NCBI RefSeq assembly: GCF_014595885.1
Contig: NZ_JABUKC010000002.1
Coordinates: forward strand, 248,001 to 312,000
Direction: 5' to 3'
Length of the DNA: 64,000 nt
From: Microcella alkalica
Lineage (GTDB): Bacteria; Actinomycetota; Actinomycetes; Actinomycetales; Microbacteriaceae
The notes under the pieces were generated by a model, which saw only the letters and a program-made list of their open reading frames with translations, made no database searches and was not told the DNA's origin. This document shows positions 27,942-39,295 of this stretch, one piece after another (the first letter of the stretch is position 1; each line of letters begins with the position of its first letter). The position numbers and the translations under genes are program-made.

Positions 27942-29052
27942 CGAACCCGGCGCCGCCGTGAGCGGCCCCCGCGAAGACCGCGCAACGATCGAGGTCGACG
28001 GCGTCGCCATGGTGCGGCTGCTCGGCCCGCACGACCGCCTGCTGCGCACCCTCGAGCAGCAGTACCCCGACCTCGACGTGCACGTGCGAGGCAATCAGAT
28101 CACCCTCGGCGGCACCCCCGCCGACGTCACCGCGGCCAGCCAGCTGGTCAGAGAGCTCGTCACCATGATCCAGAACGGACACGACCTCGGCGAGGTCGAG
28201 GTCGCCAGCTCGGCGCGCATCCTCGAGCAGGGCGCCGGCAGCCCCGCCGACGTGCTCAGCCAGGCGATCCTTACGAGCCGTGGCAAGAGCATCCGCCCCA
28301 AGACGCTCGGGCAGAAGGCGTACGTCGACGCGATCGACCTCAACACGATCGTGTTCGGCATCGGCCCCGCGGGTACGGGCAAGACCTACCTCGCGATGGC
28401 GAAGGCCGTGCAGGCCCTGCAGCGCAAGGAGGTCGACCGCATCATTCTCACGCGGCCGGCCGTCGAGGCGGGCGAGCGGCTGGGCTTCCTGCCGGGCACG
28501 CTCACCGACAAGATCGACCCGTACCTGCGGCCGCTGTACGACGCGCTCAACGAGATGATGGATCCGGAGCTCGTGCCCAAGCTGCTCGCGACCGGCGTCG
28601 TCGAGGTCGCGCCGCTCGCCTACATGCGCGGCCGCACGCTCAACAGCTCGTTCATCGTGCTCGACGAGGCGCAGAACACCACGCCCGAGCAAATGAAGAT
28701 GTTCCTCACCCGTCTCGGCTTCGGCTCGAAGATGGTCGTCACGGGCGACATCACCCAGGTCGACTTGCCCACCGGCGCGAGTGGGCTGCAGCTCGTGACT
28801 CGCGTGCTCGGCGACATCGACGACATCCACTTCGCGCGCCTGACCTCTGACGACGTCGTGCGCCACACGCTCGTCGGTCGCATCGTCGACGCGTACACCA
28901 AGTACGACGCGCAGCGCATGGCGCAGCAGCACGAGCGCGAGACCGCGCGCGGCACCGGCGCGGAGGGCGCCAACCGGGCGGAGCGCCGGGCGGGGCTGCC
29001 GCGCGACCGCCAGGCGGGCATCCGTCGCAATCCCCGACGTGGAGGGTGGTAG
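27931..29052 (+). CDS. PhoH family ATPase
   Basis: 373 residues. Walker A GPAGTGKT is at about 145-152 and Walker [10 protein letters not shown] near 243. An N-terminal KH-like region precedes the ATPase. It is an RNA-linked ATPase/helicase-like protein found beside ybeY. The TTG at 27931 has GAGGGG upstream; GTG 27958 is an alternative start. The C-terminal 35 residues are charged and disordered. Confidence 0.92.
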   Translation: MPTDEPGAAVSGPREDRATIEVDGVAMVRLLGPHDRLLRTLEQQYPDLDVHVRGNQITLGGTPADVTAASQLVRELVTMIQNGHDLGEVEVASSARILEQGAGSPADVLSQAILTSRGKSIRPKTLGQKAYVDAIDLNTIVFGIGPAGTGKTYLAMAKAVQALQRKEVDRIILTRPAVEAGERLGFLPGTLTDKIDPYLRPLYDALNEMMDPELVPKLLATGVVEVAPLAYMRGRTLNSSFIVLDEAQNTTPEQMKMFLTRLGFGSKMVVTGDITQVDLPTGASGLQLVTRVLGDIDDIHFARLTSDDVVRHTLVGRIVDAYTKYDAQRMAQQHERETARGTGAEGANRAERRAGLPRDRQAGIRRNPRRGGW

Positions 29053-29055
29053 TCC

Positions 29056-29523
29056 ATGGCCGTCGAGATCAACAACGAGTCGGGCGTCGAGGTCGACGAG
29101 GAGTCGCTGCAGCGGCTCGCGCTGCACGCCTTCGACTTCCTCAACGTGCACCGCGACGCTGAGTTGGCGATCGTGCTCGTCGACGAGGGCGCGATGGAGC
29201 AGCTGCACCTGCAGTGGATGGACGAGCCGGGCCCCACCGACGTGCTGAGCTTCCCGATGGACGAGCTGCGCCCCGGCAGCGACGACGAGCCCGCCCCGCC
29301 CGGGCTGCTCGGCGACATCGTGCTGTGCCCGCAGGTCGCGATCGCGCAGGCCGAGGCGGCCGGGCACTCCACGCAGGACGAGCTGCTGCTGCTGACAACG
29401 CACGGCATCCTGCACCTGCTCGGCTTCGACCACGCCGAGCCGGAGGACGAGAAGGAGATGTTCGGCGTGCAGCGCGACGTGCTCGTGGGCTTCGCGCTCG
29501 CCGAGCGCAAACGCAGTCGATGA
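29056..29523 (+). CDS. ybeY: Endoribonuclease / rRNA maturation factor YbeY
   Basis: 155 residues. The zinc site HGILHLLGFDH is at 116-126 (three His), and DVLSFPMDE is the other conserved block. It takes part in 16S rRNA 3'-end maturation and ribosome quality control. It lies three bases after phoH and overlaps the next gene by ATGA, giving the common phoH-ybeY-CNNM-era order. Confidence 0.95.
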   Translation: MAVEINNESGVEVDEESLQRLALHAFDFLNVHRDAELAIVLVDEGAMEQLHLQWMDEPGPTDVLSFPMDELRPGSDDEPAPPGLLGDIVLCPQVAIAQAEAAGHSTQDELLLLTTHGILHLLGFDHAEPEDEKEMFGVQRDVLVGFALAERKRSR

Positions 29524-30851
29524 TCACCGTCGTCTTCTTCGCGGTCGCCGGCGTGCTCGTCGCCTTCGGCGGCCTGCTCGCGTCGCTCGACGCGGCGCTC
29601 GGCGTCGTGAGCCGCACCGACCTTATCGACCTCGCCTCGCAGAAGAAGCACCCCGCGCGGCTGCTCGCGGTCGCGAACGACGTCGGCGCGCACGTCAACG
29701 CCGTCAACTTCCTGCGCATCGTCGCCGAGACGCTCGCCGCGGTGCTCATCACGCTCGCGTTCGCCGACCTGTTCGAGGGGTGGTGGTGGGCGCTCGCGGT
29801 GAGCGCGCTCATCATGATCGGCGTCTCCTTCGTGCTCGTCGGCTCGAGCCCGCGCAGCGTCGGCCGCGCGCACCCGCGGGCCATGCTGCGGCTGTTCGGC
29901 GGGCTCGTGCGCGGCGTGCGCGTCATGCTCGGCCCGCTCGCCGACCTACTCGTCGCGATCGGCAACCGGGTGACGCCCGGCCGCCCGCGCAGCGCCACCT
30001 TCTCGAGCGAGGAGCAGCTGCTGAGCATGGTCGACGAGGCGACCGACCTCGACGTGCTCGAGGTGGAGGATCGCGAGCTGATCCACTCGATCTTCGAGTT
30101 CAACGACACGATCGTGCGCGAGGTCATGGTGCCGCGCACCGACATGGTCACGGTCGAGCGCGAGCTCACCGTCACCGACGCGATGAGCCTGTTCCTGTCG
30201 CGGGGCGTGTCGCGCATCCCCGTCGTGGGCGACGACGCCGACGACGTGCTCGGCGTCATCTACCTGCGCGACGCCGCCCGCCTGGCCTACGAGAACCCCG
30301 ACGCCTGCGCGACCACGACGGTCGAGCAGCTGGCGAAGCCGGCGCTCTTCCTGCCCGAGTCGAAGAAGGCCGACGACGCCCTGCGGCAGCTGCAGCTGGA
30401 GTCGAACCACCTCGCGCTCGTCGTCGACGAGTACGGCGGCATCGCCGGCCTCGTCACCATGGAAGACCTCATCGAGGAACTCGTCGGCGAGATCAGCGAC
30501 GAGTACGACCGCGAGCTCGCCGTCTCCGAGCGCCTCGACGAGGATCGCTACCGCGTGAGCGCCCGCATGCCCGTCGACGAGCTCGGCGACCTGTTCGGCA
30601 TCGAGCTCGACGACGACGACGTCGACTCGGTCGGCGGCCTGCTCACCAAGCACCTGGGCAGACTGCCCGTCGCCGGCTCGCGTGTCGAGGTCGACGGCCT
30701 CGTGCTCGTCGCCGAGCGCACGGAGGGCCGCCGCAAGGGCGTCACGACCGTGCTCGTCGAGGCCGACGAGACGCTGCGGGATGCCCGACGCGCCTTCTCG
30801 GCAGCGTCACCGGCCTCGCCGGCCTCCGCCCCCGATCCCGACCACCGCTGA
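29520..30851 (+). CDS. CNNM/CorC-type membrane protein with CBS domains
   Basis: 443 residues. DUF21/CNNM membrane region about 1-150 with three to four helices, two CBS domains about 200-325 (VREVMVPRTDM, then LALVVDEYGGIAGLVTMEDLIEELVGEI), and a CorC_HlyC domain at the C terminus. Such proteins are linked to magnesium or cobalt export; the old name hemolysin is misleading. ATG overlaps the ybeY stop. Confidence 0.9.
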   Translation: MITVVFFAVAGVLVAFGGLLASLDAALGVVSRTDLIDLASQKKHPARLLAVANDVGAHVNAVNFLRIVAETLAAVLITLAFADLFEGWWWALAVSALIMIGVSFVLVGSSPRSVGRAHPRAMLRLFGGLVRGVRVMLGPLADLLVAIGNRVTPGRPRSATFSSEEQLLSMVDEATDLDVLEVEDRELIHSIFEFNDTIVREVMVPRTDMVTVERELTVTDAMSLFLSRGVSRIPVVGDDADDVLGVIYLRDAARLAYENPDACATTTVEQLAKPALFLPESKKADDALRQLQLESNHLALVVDEYGGIAGLVTMEDLIEELVGEISDEYDRELAVSERLDEDRYRVSARMPVDELGDLFGIELDDDDVDSVGGLLTKHLGRLPVAGSRVEVDGLVLVAERTEGRRKGVTTVLVEADETLRDARRAFSAASPASPASAPDPDHR

Positions 30852-30864
30852 GCGAGGCCCCACC

Positions 30865-31782
30865 ATGACCGACCCCACCTTGGCAGCCCCCGCAGCGGAG
30901 CATCGCGCCGGCTTCGTCACCTTCGTCGGCCGCCCCAACGTGGGCAAGTCGACCCTCACCAACGCCCTCGTGGGCGAGAAGGTCGCGATCACGAGCTCGA
31001 AGCCGCAGACCACGCGGCGGGCGATCCGCGGCATCGTGCACCGGGCATCCGGTCAATTGATCGTCGTCGACACGCCGGGCATGCACCGCCCGCGCACGTT
31101 GCTCGGCGAGCGCCTCAACGCGGTCGTGCAGGAGACCCTCGGCGACGTCGACGTCATCGGCTTCTGCGTGCCCGCGAACGAGCCCATCGGGCCGGGTGAC
31201 CGCTACATCAACGAGCAGCTCGACGCCTGGCCGCGCACCCGCAAGGTGGCGATCGTCACGAAGACCGACACGGCGGGTCCCGCGAAGGTCGCCCAGCAGC
31301 TGCTGGCCGTGTCGCAGCTGCGCGAGTGGGACGAGATCATCCCGCTCTCGGCGGTCACGGGCGACCAGGTGGGCCTGCTCGCCGACCAGCTCATCGCGCT
31401 CATGCCCGTCTCGCCGCCGCTGTACGGCGATGAGGCCGTGACCGACGAGACGGAGGAGGACCGCATCGCCGAGCTCATCCGCGAGGCCGCGCTCGAGGGC
31501 GTGAGTGACGAGCTGCCGCACTCGCTCGCCGTCACGATCGACGAGGTCGCCGAGCGCGAGAGCGGGGGAGTCGTCGACGTCTACGCCAACGTGTGGGTCG
31601 AGCGCGACAGTCAGAAGGGCATCATCATCGGGCACCGCGGTGCGCGCCTCACCGAGGTGGGCACGCGCGCGCGGAAGGAGATCGAGGCGCTGCTCGGGCA
31701 GCGCGTCTACCTCAAGCTGCACGTCAAGGTCGCCAAGGAGTGGCAGCGCGACCCCAAGCAGCTGGGGCGGCTCGGGTTCTGA
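30865..31782 (+). CDS. era: GTPase Era
   Basis: 305 residues. G1 GRPNVGKS at 22-29, G3 DTPG, G4 TKTD and a C-terminal KH domain with GIIIGHRGARL. Era binds the 3' end of 16S rRNA and assists 30S assembly. It closes the hrcA-to-era run. In related genomes recO and uppS often follow closely; here about 12.6 kb separate them. Confidence 0.96.
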   Translation: MTDPTLAAPAAEHRAGFVTFVGRPNVGKSTLTNALVGEKVAITSSKPQTTRRAIRGIVHRASGQLIVVDTPGMHRPRTLLGERLNAVVQETLGDVDVIGFCVPANEPIGPGDRYINEQLDAWPRTRKVAIVTKTDTAGPAKVAQQLLAVSQLREWDEIIPLSAVTGDQVGLLADQLIALMPVSPPLYGDEAVTDETEEDRIAELIREAALEGVSDELPHSLAVTIDEVAERESGGVVDVYANVWVERDSQKGIIIGHRGARLTEVGTRARKEIEALLGQRVYLKLHVKVAKEWQRDPKQLGRLGF

Positions 31783-31807
31783 TCCAGGCGGCCCGGATGC
31801 TCGCGCC

Positions 31808-33403
31808 TCAGTACGAGGCGAAGAACGTGTTGAGCACCCGATCGAGGGCCGTCGTCGTGTCGAACTCGTCGAACATCGACATGCTCAGCCGCACGAAGTG
31901 GGTGCCGTCGTCGGAGTTCGCCGCGATCACGTAGTAGATCGCGCCGGAGTCGCACTGCCAGACCTCCGAGAGCCCCGTGTAGTAGCCGTCGGCGTAGTCC
32001 TCCGTGCCGGCGCTCGCGCAGCGGGACTGCAGATCCTCCGCCGTGAGCTCGAGGAACTCGGTCGGCTCGCTGCCGGCGAACTGGGCGCTCGTCGCGACGA
32101 GCACGCCCGGCGAGGTCTCGTCGAAGAAGCCCTGCAGGCTCGGCGAGGCGATCACGGTCTCCCACGGGGTGCCGTCGGGGTACTCGACGCCGTAGCCGAG
32201 CACGTCGCTCCAGCTCGCCGGCACGTCGACCGACAGCACGCCGGTGTCGTCGGTCACCGTCACAAACTCCTCCAGACCCGGGTCGACCGGTGTCGAGCCG
32301 CCCTCGACCACGAGCGGCTCGCCGTTCACCTGGCCCACGAGCACCTCGCCCGTGAGCGGGCGGGCGACGACGATCTCGAGGGGAGCATCCGTGCCCTGGG
32401 CGTCGAGGATGTCGCAGTACTCGCTCAGCGTGCCCTGCTGCGCGAGCTGCGTGCCGTCGAGCGAGACGAGCACGTCGGCGGCCTCGATGCCCGCCGCCTC
32501 GGCGGGGCTGCCCGGCTGCACCGACTGCACCCAGATGCCCACAGGCTCGCCGGTCTGCTCATCGAGCGGCAGCGCCTCGGCGTTGATGCCGAGCGACAGC
32601 ACGCTCTCGCCGGCGGTCATGCGGTCGAGCACCTCGAGCACCTGCTCGCGGGCGATCGCGTAGTTGTAGTCCTCGAGGTCGTTGCCGGCGTAGTTAACGC
32701 CGACGACGCGACCCTGCGCGTCGATGAGAGGGCCGCCGGAGTTGCCGCCGCGAATGCGGGCATCGTGCTCGATCGCGAGGTCGACCGAGGCCCAGTTGAA
32801 CTCGATCGCCTGGTTGGCGGTGTTGACGATGCCGCCCGTGAGGGTGAAGTTCGGCGTGCCGTTGGGGAAGCCGGCCGAGTACACCTCGAGCGCCGGGCTG
32901 ATGTCGCCGTCGCGCCAGGCCATGAACGGGTAGGTCTCGCCCTCGGGCAGCTGCAGCACCGCGAGGTCGAGGCACTCGGAGGTCGAGACGACCATCGCGT
33001 CGATCGCCGGACCCGTGCCGCCGCCCGGCCGGATCTCGAAGGAGGTCGCACCCGCCGCGACGTGGTTGTTCGTCACCGCGAGACCCGAGCGGTCGATGAT
33101 GAAGCCCGAGCCGAACCAGCCGCCGTCGTAGGGCACGCTCGTGCCGGGCTCGTAGAACGCGCCCTGTGCGGTGATCTGCAGCGTCGCCGTCTGTGCGCGC
33201 TCGAGATTCACGGGGAAGTCGGCGGCGTCGATCTCGACGGGGTCGCCGAGGCCGACGCAGCCGGTCAGCGCGAGGGTCGAGGCGGCGAGCGCTGCCGTGA
33301 GGGCGAGGGCGCGGCGCCCGGAGCGTGCGCGAGCGAGCCGGAAGGCGGGGGCGGAGGCAGGGGCCACGGTGACTCCTCGGGCTGGGTGGAACGCCGTCAG
33401 CAT
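31808..33403 (-). CDS. Secreted trypsin-like serine protease lipoprotein with PDZ domain
   Basis: 531 residues. A lipoprotein signal ends in LALTGC (Cys49), so it is membrane-anchored outside the cell. The HtrA-type protease domain has the complete triad: H114 in TNNHVAAG, D146 in CLDLAVLQL and S222 in GGNSGGPL. A PDZ-like domain follows (about 275-350). The C-terminal about 180 residues form an extra extracellular domain with two cysteines that I do not recognise. ATG 33403 and GTG 33367 both have good ribosome sites; the shorter start gives a more usual signal peptide. It likely acts in envelope protein quality control. Confidence 0.87.
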   Translation of the reverse strand: MLTAFHPARGVTVAPASAPAFRLARARSGRRALALTAALAASTLALTGCVGLGDPVEIDAADFPVNLERAQTATLQITAQGAFYEPGTSVPYDGGWFGSGFIIDRSGLAVTNNHVAAGATSFEIRPGGGTGPAIDAMVVSTSECLDLAVLQLPEGETYPFMAWRDGDISPALEVYSAGFPNGTPNFTLTGGIVNTANQAIEFNWASVDLAIEHDARIRGGNSGGPLIDAQGRVVGVNYAGNDLEDYNYAIAREQVLEVLDRMTAGESVLSLGINAEALPLDEQTGEPVGIWVQSVQPGSPAEAAGIEAADVLVSLDGTQLAQQGTLSEYCDILDAQGTDAPLEIVVARPLTGEVLVGQVNGEPLVVEGGSTPVDPGLEEFVTVTDDTGVLSVDVPASWSDVLGYGVEYPDGTPWETVIASPSLQGFFDETSPGVLVATSAQFAGSEPTEFLELTAEDLQSRCASAGTEDYADGYYTGLSEVWQCDSGAIYYVIAANSDDGTHFVRLSMSMFDEFDTTTALDRVLNTFFASY

Positions 33404-33528
33404 CAGCGTGCTCCTGGTCGGGGGCTAGGGGCCAGAGCAGAAGGTCACGATTTCGCGACAGGGTGCGCAGGACGAACGACGTGCGCCGAGCATCCGCCGC
33501 CTCGTTCTGAGCGGATGCGGGCCGGGTG

Positions 33529-33534
33529 TACCCT
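33529..33534 (+). promoter_or_regulatory. -10 box (TACCCT) of the leuA leader
   Basis: TACCCT ends six bases before the GTG of the leader peptide, which is thus probably leaderless itself. Confidence 0.55.
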
Positions 33535-33540
33535 GGGAGC

Positions 33541-33566
33541 GTGTTCGGCCAGCTCCTTCTTCGCTG

Positions 33567-33582
<16 letters not shown>
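33541..33582 (+). CDS. leuA leader peptide
   Basis: A 13-residue ORF, MFGQLLLRCRDEA, with three consecutive leucine codons CTC CTT CTT. CTT is rare in this GC-rich genome, so ribosome stalling at low charged tRNA-Leu would be effective. The stop TAG lies inside the loop of a hairpin. Leucine attenuators of this design have been described upstream of leuA in Actinobacteria. Confidence 0.85.
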
Positions 33583-35415
<1,833 letters not shown>

Positions 35416-35449
35416 CCGCCCCGGCGCCGCGCGCCGCGACGCCTCGCGT

Positions 35450-35546
35450 GTCGACAACTCAGGACTACTCGCCGAGCGAGCCCGAGATTCGCAGCGGGTG
35501 AGGTCCGTTGGGCGCCTCGACCACGTGTTCGTCCTGAGTTGTCGAC
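35450..35546. repeat. Dispersed 18-bp motif, convergent module 5
   Basis: Forward at 35450 (ending GGACTA, the T-variant) and reverse at 35528, distance 78. The two arms differ at the variable position, so the hairpin would not be perfect. Confidence 0.9.
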
Positions 35547-35603
35547 ACGATCAACCTGTCGGGTCGCACGGCTCCGCCCGAACGACTGCGCGCAGTCTCG
35601 CGT

Positions 35604-35751
35604 GTCGACAACTCAGGACTATCGCCGCGCGGCCCGGGGCGCGCGCCCCGATCGGCCGGGCATCCGGCGACGGGGAGGCGTGGGCCGTCTCGCGTTCGTC
35701 CTGAATTGTCGACGCGAAGCGGCAGCGCGTCGTTCGTCCTGAGTTGTCGAC
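35604..35751. repeat. Dispersed 18-bp motif, three-copy module 6
   Basis: Forward at 35604, reverse at 35695 (variant with GAATTG) and 35733. Distances are 91 and 38. The value 38 is the single clear exception to the about 11.25-bp spacing rule. Confidence 0.9.
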
Positions 35752-35785
35752 GCGGGCGGCGCGGCCGCGGCCCGCGCGGGTCGCG

Positions 35786-36535
35786 TCAGCGCGCGGCCGC
35801 CGCCGCCCACTCTGCGAACGGGATGCCCGGCCCGGGCAGCCCGGTGGTGTGCAGTCCCGCGCGGTAGGCCGCCGCGAGCCGCCCCGGCGCGCGCCACTCG
35901 ACGACCCGGCGCCGAGCATCCGCCGCCGACAGCCCGCGCGCGACGAGCCACTGCTCGGCGAGCTCCGGCATCGGCAGAACAGCGGGCCCGCCGAGGTCGT
36001 CCACCCGGCCGCCGGCGGGCGGCCCGCCCACGAGCGACACCAGGCGCGCAGCCACCGCTCCCGTGTCGATCGGCTGGAACGACACGTCGAGCGTCAGCAC
36101 CCTCGGCAGCCGCCGCTGCGCCGCGAAGAGCGACCCCACGAACTCGTGGAACTGCGTCGCCCGCAGCACTGTGAACGGCACCCCCGACTGGGCGACGATG
36201 CCCTCGCACTCGAGCTTCGACCGGTAGTACCCGAGCGGCACCGCGTCGACGCCGACGATCGACAGGTACACGAGGTGCTCCACGCCGGCGGCGCGCGCGG
36301 CCGCCACGAGCCGCGACGTCGCCCGAGCATCCGATCGCCGGTTCGTGGCCAGGTGCACGACGTTCGTGACGCCCTCGAGCGCGGCGGGGAGCCCCGTACC
36401 GGTGCGCAGGTCGGCGACGCGGTGGTCGGCCCCTGGCCGCCTGCTGAGGATGCTCGGCGCGAGCCCCGCGGCGCGCGCGGCCTCGACGGTGGGGCGCCCG
36501 ACGGTGCCGGTGCCGCCGGTGATGAGCAGGGTCAT
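35786..36535 (-). CDS. NmrA-like NAD(P)-binding protein (atypical SDR)
   Basis: 249 residues. LLITGGTGTVGRPTVEAARAAG is the NAD(P) site. The catalytic Tyr/Lys survive as YYRSKLECE, but the size and lack of a C-terminal substrate domain place it with NmrA/YbjT-like proteins. It may be a redox sensor or reductase. It lies 34 bases downstream of the sigma factor gene on the same strand, a pairing seen often in actinobacteria. Confidence 0.8.
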   Translation of the reverse strand: MTLLITGGTGTVGRPTVEAARAAGLAPSILSRRPGADHRVADLRTGTGLPAALEGVTNVVHLATNRRSDARATSRLVAAARAAGVEHLVYLSIVGVDAVPLGYYRSKLECEGIVAQSGVPFTVLRATQFHEFVGSLFAAQRRLPRVLTLDVSFQPIDTGAVAARLVSLVGGPPAGGRVDDLGGPAVLPMPELAEQWLVARGLSAADARRRVVEWRAPGRLAAAYRAGLHTTGLPGPGIPFAEWAAAAAR

Positions 36536-36569
36536 GGTGTCCTCTCCGAGGGTGCGCGGCGCATCCCTC

Positions 36570-37550
36570 TCAGAGTCGACCGGATGCGTCGCCGATCTGT
36601 GACAGCGCCTGCGCGGTCACCCGGGCGAGCTTGTCGGGCGCGCGCACGATGTGCACGCCGCGCACGCCGTCGGCGCCGATGTCGAGCGACCACAGCGCGA
36701 CGGGCTGCGGGTCGGGTTCGTCGGTGACGGCGAGGAAGGCGGTCTCGCCGTTCGCGATGACGGGGATGCTCCGCACGCCCCGCCCGAACTTCTCCAGCAC
36801 CCCCAGCACGAAGCGCGCGACCTGCTCGGCGCCGCGCACGGGTCGGCGGGCCGCGCTCACCACGCCGCCGCCGTCGCTGACCGCCACGGCGTCGGGCACG
36901 AGCACGGCCTCGAGCGCGGCGAGGTCGCCGCTCTGCGCGGCCGAGACGAAGGCGGCGAGCAGCCGGTCGCGGTCGGCGGGGGAGACCGGCTGGCGCCGCC
37001 CGCCGTCGAGCGCCCGCCGCCCGCGCGAGACGAGCTGCCGCGCCGCCGCCTCGGTCGTGCTGAGCACCTCGGCGAGGCTGGTGTAGTCGTAGGCGAAGGC
37101 CTCGCGCAGCACGACGGCGGCGCGCTCGGGGCCGCTGAGCCGCTCGAGCAGCAGCAGGGTCGCGAGGTCGAGTGCTTCGGCGCGCTCGGCGCCGAGCGTC
37201 GGGTCGTCGCGCGTCGAGACGGGTTCGGGCAGCCACGGGCCGACGTACTGCTCGCGTCGCACGCGCGCCGAGTCGAGCGCGGTGAGGGCGAGCCGCGTGA
37301 CGATGGTGGTCAGGTACGCGTCGGCGTTGTCGATCCCGCCGGTCGCGGCGACGGATGCCCAGCGCGGCCAGGCGTCCTGCACGACGTCCTCGGCCTCCGC
37401 CCACGAGCCGAGCAGGCGGTAGGCGAGGCCGGTGAGCCGGGAACGCGCGGCCTCGAAGCGCTCGGCGGCATCCGCGGAGGTGGTCGCCGTCGCCGGTTCC
37501 GTCGAGCCCGGCCTCCCGTTCTCGCTCGCGCGCGCCGCGTCGACCGTCAT
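36570..37550 (-). CDS. RNA polymerase ECF sigma factor, SigJ type with SnoaL-like C-terminal domain
   Basis: 326 residues. Sigma region 2 (FEAARSRLTGLAYRLLGSWAEAEDVVQDAWPRW, about 32-65) and region 4 (ERAAVVLREAFAYDYTSLAEVLSTTEAAARQLVSRGRRAL, about 140-180) are followed by a SnoaL/NTF2-like domain (about 190-315). This fusion defines the ECF41/SigJ group, whose C-terminal domain controls sigma activity in place of an anti-sigma factor. It starts four bases after the TRIC gene. The NmrA-like gene downstream is a probable target. Confidence 0.9.
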   Translation of the reverse strand: MTVDAARASENGRPGSTEPATATTSADAAERFEAARSRLTGLAYRLLGSWAEAEDVVQDAWPRWASVAATGGIDNADAYLTTIVTRLALTALDSARVRREQYVGPWLPEPVSTRDDPTLGAERAEALDLATLLLLERLSGPERAAVVLREAFAYDYTSLAEVLSTTEAAARQLVSRGRRALDGGRRQPVSPADRDRLLAAFVSAAQSGDLAALEAVLVPDAVAVSDGGGVVSAARRPVRGAEQVARFVLGVLEKFGRGVRSIPVIANGETAFLAVTDEPDPQPVALWSLDIGADGVRGVHIVRAPDKLARVTAQALSQIGDASGRL

Positions 37551-37554
37551 GCGC

Positions 37555-38385
37555 TCACCCGCGCCGCTGGCTCGCGCCGGGGATGGGGGAGCGGCGGCGC
37601 ACGCGCGGCGTGGCGCCGACGACGGGGATCGCCGAGGTCGTGGGCCGGAGGTGGATCACGCCCGTCGACGTCGTGACGGTGCGGCCCCGCTCGCCCGCCG
37701 CCTCCTCGTCGGCGCGCCGCCCGCGCCGCGGCAGGGCGGGCAGCCGCGGCAGCCGGGTGATCGCTCGCTGCTCGGGCAGGCTCCAGCCGAACAGCACCGA
37801 CGCGATGCGCACGCCGAAGGTGAGCGCGACGCCCGCGACGGCGGCGACGAACACGGGCACGTCGAGGGCGAGCAGCACGGCGATGAGCCCGGAGCCCGCG
37901 GCGGCCGCGACGGCGTACAGCGAACCGACGTGCATGAGCGCGATGGGCATCGTGAGCAGCAGGTCGCGCAGGATCGACCCGCCGACGGCGGCGAGCACGC
38001 CGACGAAGACGGCCGCGACCTCGGGGATGCCGAGGGCGAGCGCCTTGGTCGTGCCGATCGCGCCGAAGAGCCCGATCGTGAGCGCGTCGAGCACGGTGAT
38101 GAGGCGGCCGAGGCGCGACAAGACCCGCTCGAGCAGCATGCCGAGCAGGGCGGCGCCGGTCGCGACGACGACGTACCAGTTCGACTGCAGGGGCGCCAGC
38201 GGCACGTCGAGCAGCAGGTCGCGCAGCAGACCGCCGCCGAAGCCGACGACGATGCCGATGATCGCGACGCCCAGCCAGTCGAGCCGCCGGTCGCGGAACT
38301 GGGCGGCGAAGAGCGCCCCCTGCAGCGCGCCGATGCCGACGGCGAGCAGGTCGGCCCACAGCGGGATCACGAACAGCTCGGCCAT
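37555..38385 (-). CDS. TRIC-type cation channel family protein (UPF0126)
   Basis: 276 residues with about seven membrane helices in two homologous halves. Each half carries the glycine-rich GG(G)xLRDLLL motif (VGFGGGLLRDLLLDVP and VGGSILRDLLLTMP), the hallmark of trimeric intracellular cation channel relatives. Potassium permeation is likely from the family. The C-terminal 65 residues are cytoplasmic and basic. It heads a minus-strand unit with the sigma factor. Confidence 0.88.
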   Translation of the reverse strand: MAELFVIPLWADLLAVGIGALQGALFAAQFRDRRLDWLGVAIIGIVVGFGGGLLRDLLLDVPLAPLQSNWYVVVATGAALLGMLLERVLSRLGRLITVLDALTIGLFGAIGTTKALALGIPEVAAVFVGVLAAVGGSILRDLLLTMPIALMHVGSLYAVAAAAGSGLIAVLLALDVPVFVAAVAGVALTFGVRIASVLFGWSLPEQRAITRLPRLPALPRRGRRADEEAAGERGRTVTTSTGVIHLRPTTSAIPVVGATPRVRRRSPIPGASQRRG

Positions 38386-38464
38386 GCGCTCATTCTGGCC
38401 CTGCCGTGACCCCGAGCGGGCCCGCCGCTCCGTCGGCGGTTCGTGTCGCGCTGACCCGAACTGC

Positions 38465-38491
38465 TACACTGCGTTCAGGTCACAGTGACCT
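38465..38491 (+). promoter_or_regulatory. nad operon promoter with operator palindrome
   Basis: TACACT at 38465-38470 is a good -10 box. The perfect palindrome AGGTCAC-A-GTGACCT lies at 38477-38491, exactly over the expected transcription start. It is probably the binding site for the NrtR regulator encoded by the first gene. Inference from position and symmetry. Confidence 0.7.
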
Positions 38492-38536
38492 TTACCGCGA
38501 TCGCGACGATCGCATCGTCGACGAGAGGGGGCGCGG

Positions 38537-39295
38537 ATGCCCGCAGCAGCATCCGGCATCGGCCTCGCCGTCTCGACGGTCATCTTCGCGCTCCGCCCCG
38601 ACGACGCGGGCGCTCCGAGCGTCTGGCTGCCCCTCGTCCGGCGCATCCGTGAGCCGTTCCTGCATCGGTGGGCGCTGCCCGGCGGCCCCGTCGCGCTGTC
38701 GGAGAGCCTCGAGGCCTCTGCCCGCCGCAACCTGCTCGAGACGACGAGGCTGCAGCCGACCTACCTCGAGCAGCTCTACGCCTTCGGCGACGTCGACCGC
38801 TCGCCCGACAGTCGGCTGGTGTCGATCGTGTACTGGGCGCTCGTGCGGCCGGAGGAGGCCGAGCGGGTGAGCCTCGGCGAGAACGTGCGCTGGTTCCCGG
38901 CCGACGACCTGCCTGACCTCGCCTTCGACCACAATCTCATCGTCGAGTACGCCCTCTGGCGGCTGCGCACGAAGATGGAGTACTCCCGCATTGCGCACGC
39001 CTTCCTCGGCGAGCAGTTCACCCTCGCCGAACTGCGTGGCGTGCACGAGGCCGTGCTGCAGAAGCCGCTCGACCCGGCGAACTTCCGGCGCCAGATGGAG
39101 GCCTCCGGCGCCATCGAGCCGACGGGCGATGTCGTCGTCGGCGGGCGGCACCGCCCCCCGAAGCTGTACCGCTACACCGGCGCCGTGTCGCTCGCCGACG
39201 CCGGGCCGCTCACCGCGCGAGTGGTCGCGGCGGCGGCGCAGCATCCGCGCCCCGCGACCGACGACGCCCCGCACCCCCAGGAGGACGCCCGATGA
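38537..39295 (+). CDS. nrtR: NrtR-type Nudix transcriptional regulator of NAD synthesis
   Basis: 252 residues. The Nudix-fold domain (about 10-150) is degenerate: the Nudix box reads GGPVALSESLEASARRNLLETTRLQ and lacks REUXEE, so hydrolysis is unlikely. A winged helix follows (about 155-220, FTLAELRGVHEAVLQKPLDPANFRRQM with the KLYRY beta wing). NrtR regulators sense ADP-ribose or NAD intermediates. It overlaps nadA by ATGA, and a palindrome sits over its promoter. Confidence 0.88.
   Translation: MPAAASGIGLAVSTVIFALRPDDAGAPSVWLPLVRRIREPFLHRWALPGGPVALSESLEASARRNLLETTRLQPTYLEQLYAFGDVDRSPDSRLVSIVYWALVRPEEAERVSLGENVRWFPADDLPDLAFDHNLIVEYALWRLRTKMEYSRIAHAFLGEQFTLAELRGVHEAVLQKPLDPANFRRQMEASGAIEPTGDVVVGGRHRPPKLYRYTGAVSLADAGPLTARVVAAAAQHPRPATDDAPHPQEDAR

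Larger units (their letters stand above)
35416..35785. other. Gene-free convergent gap after leuA
   Basis: 370 bases that hold two modules of the dispersed motif (five copies, 35450-35751). I find no separate classical terminator and no coding sequence in it. Confidence 0.75.
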
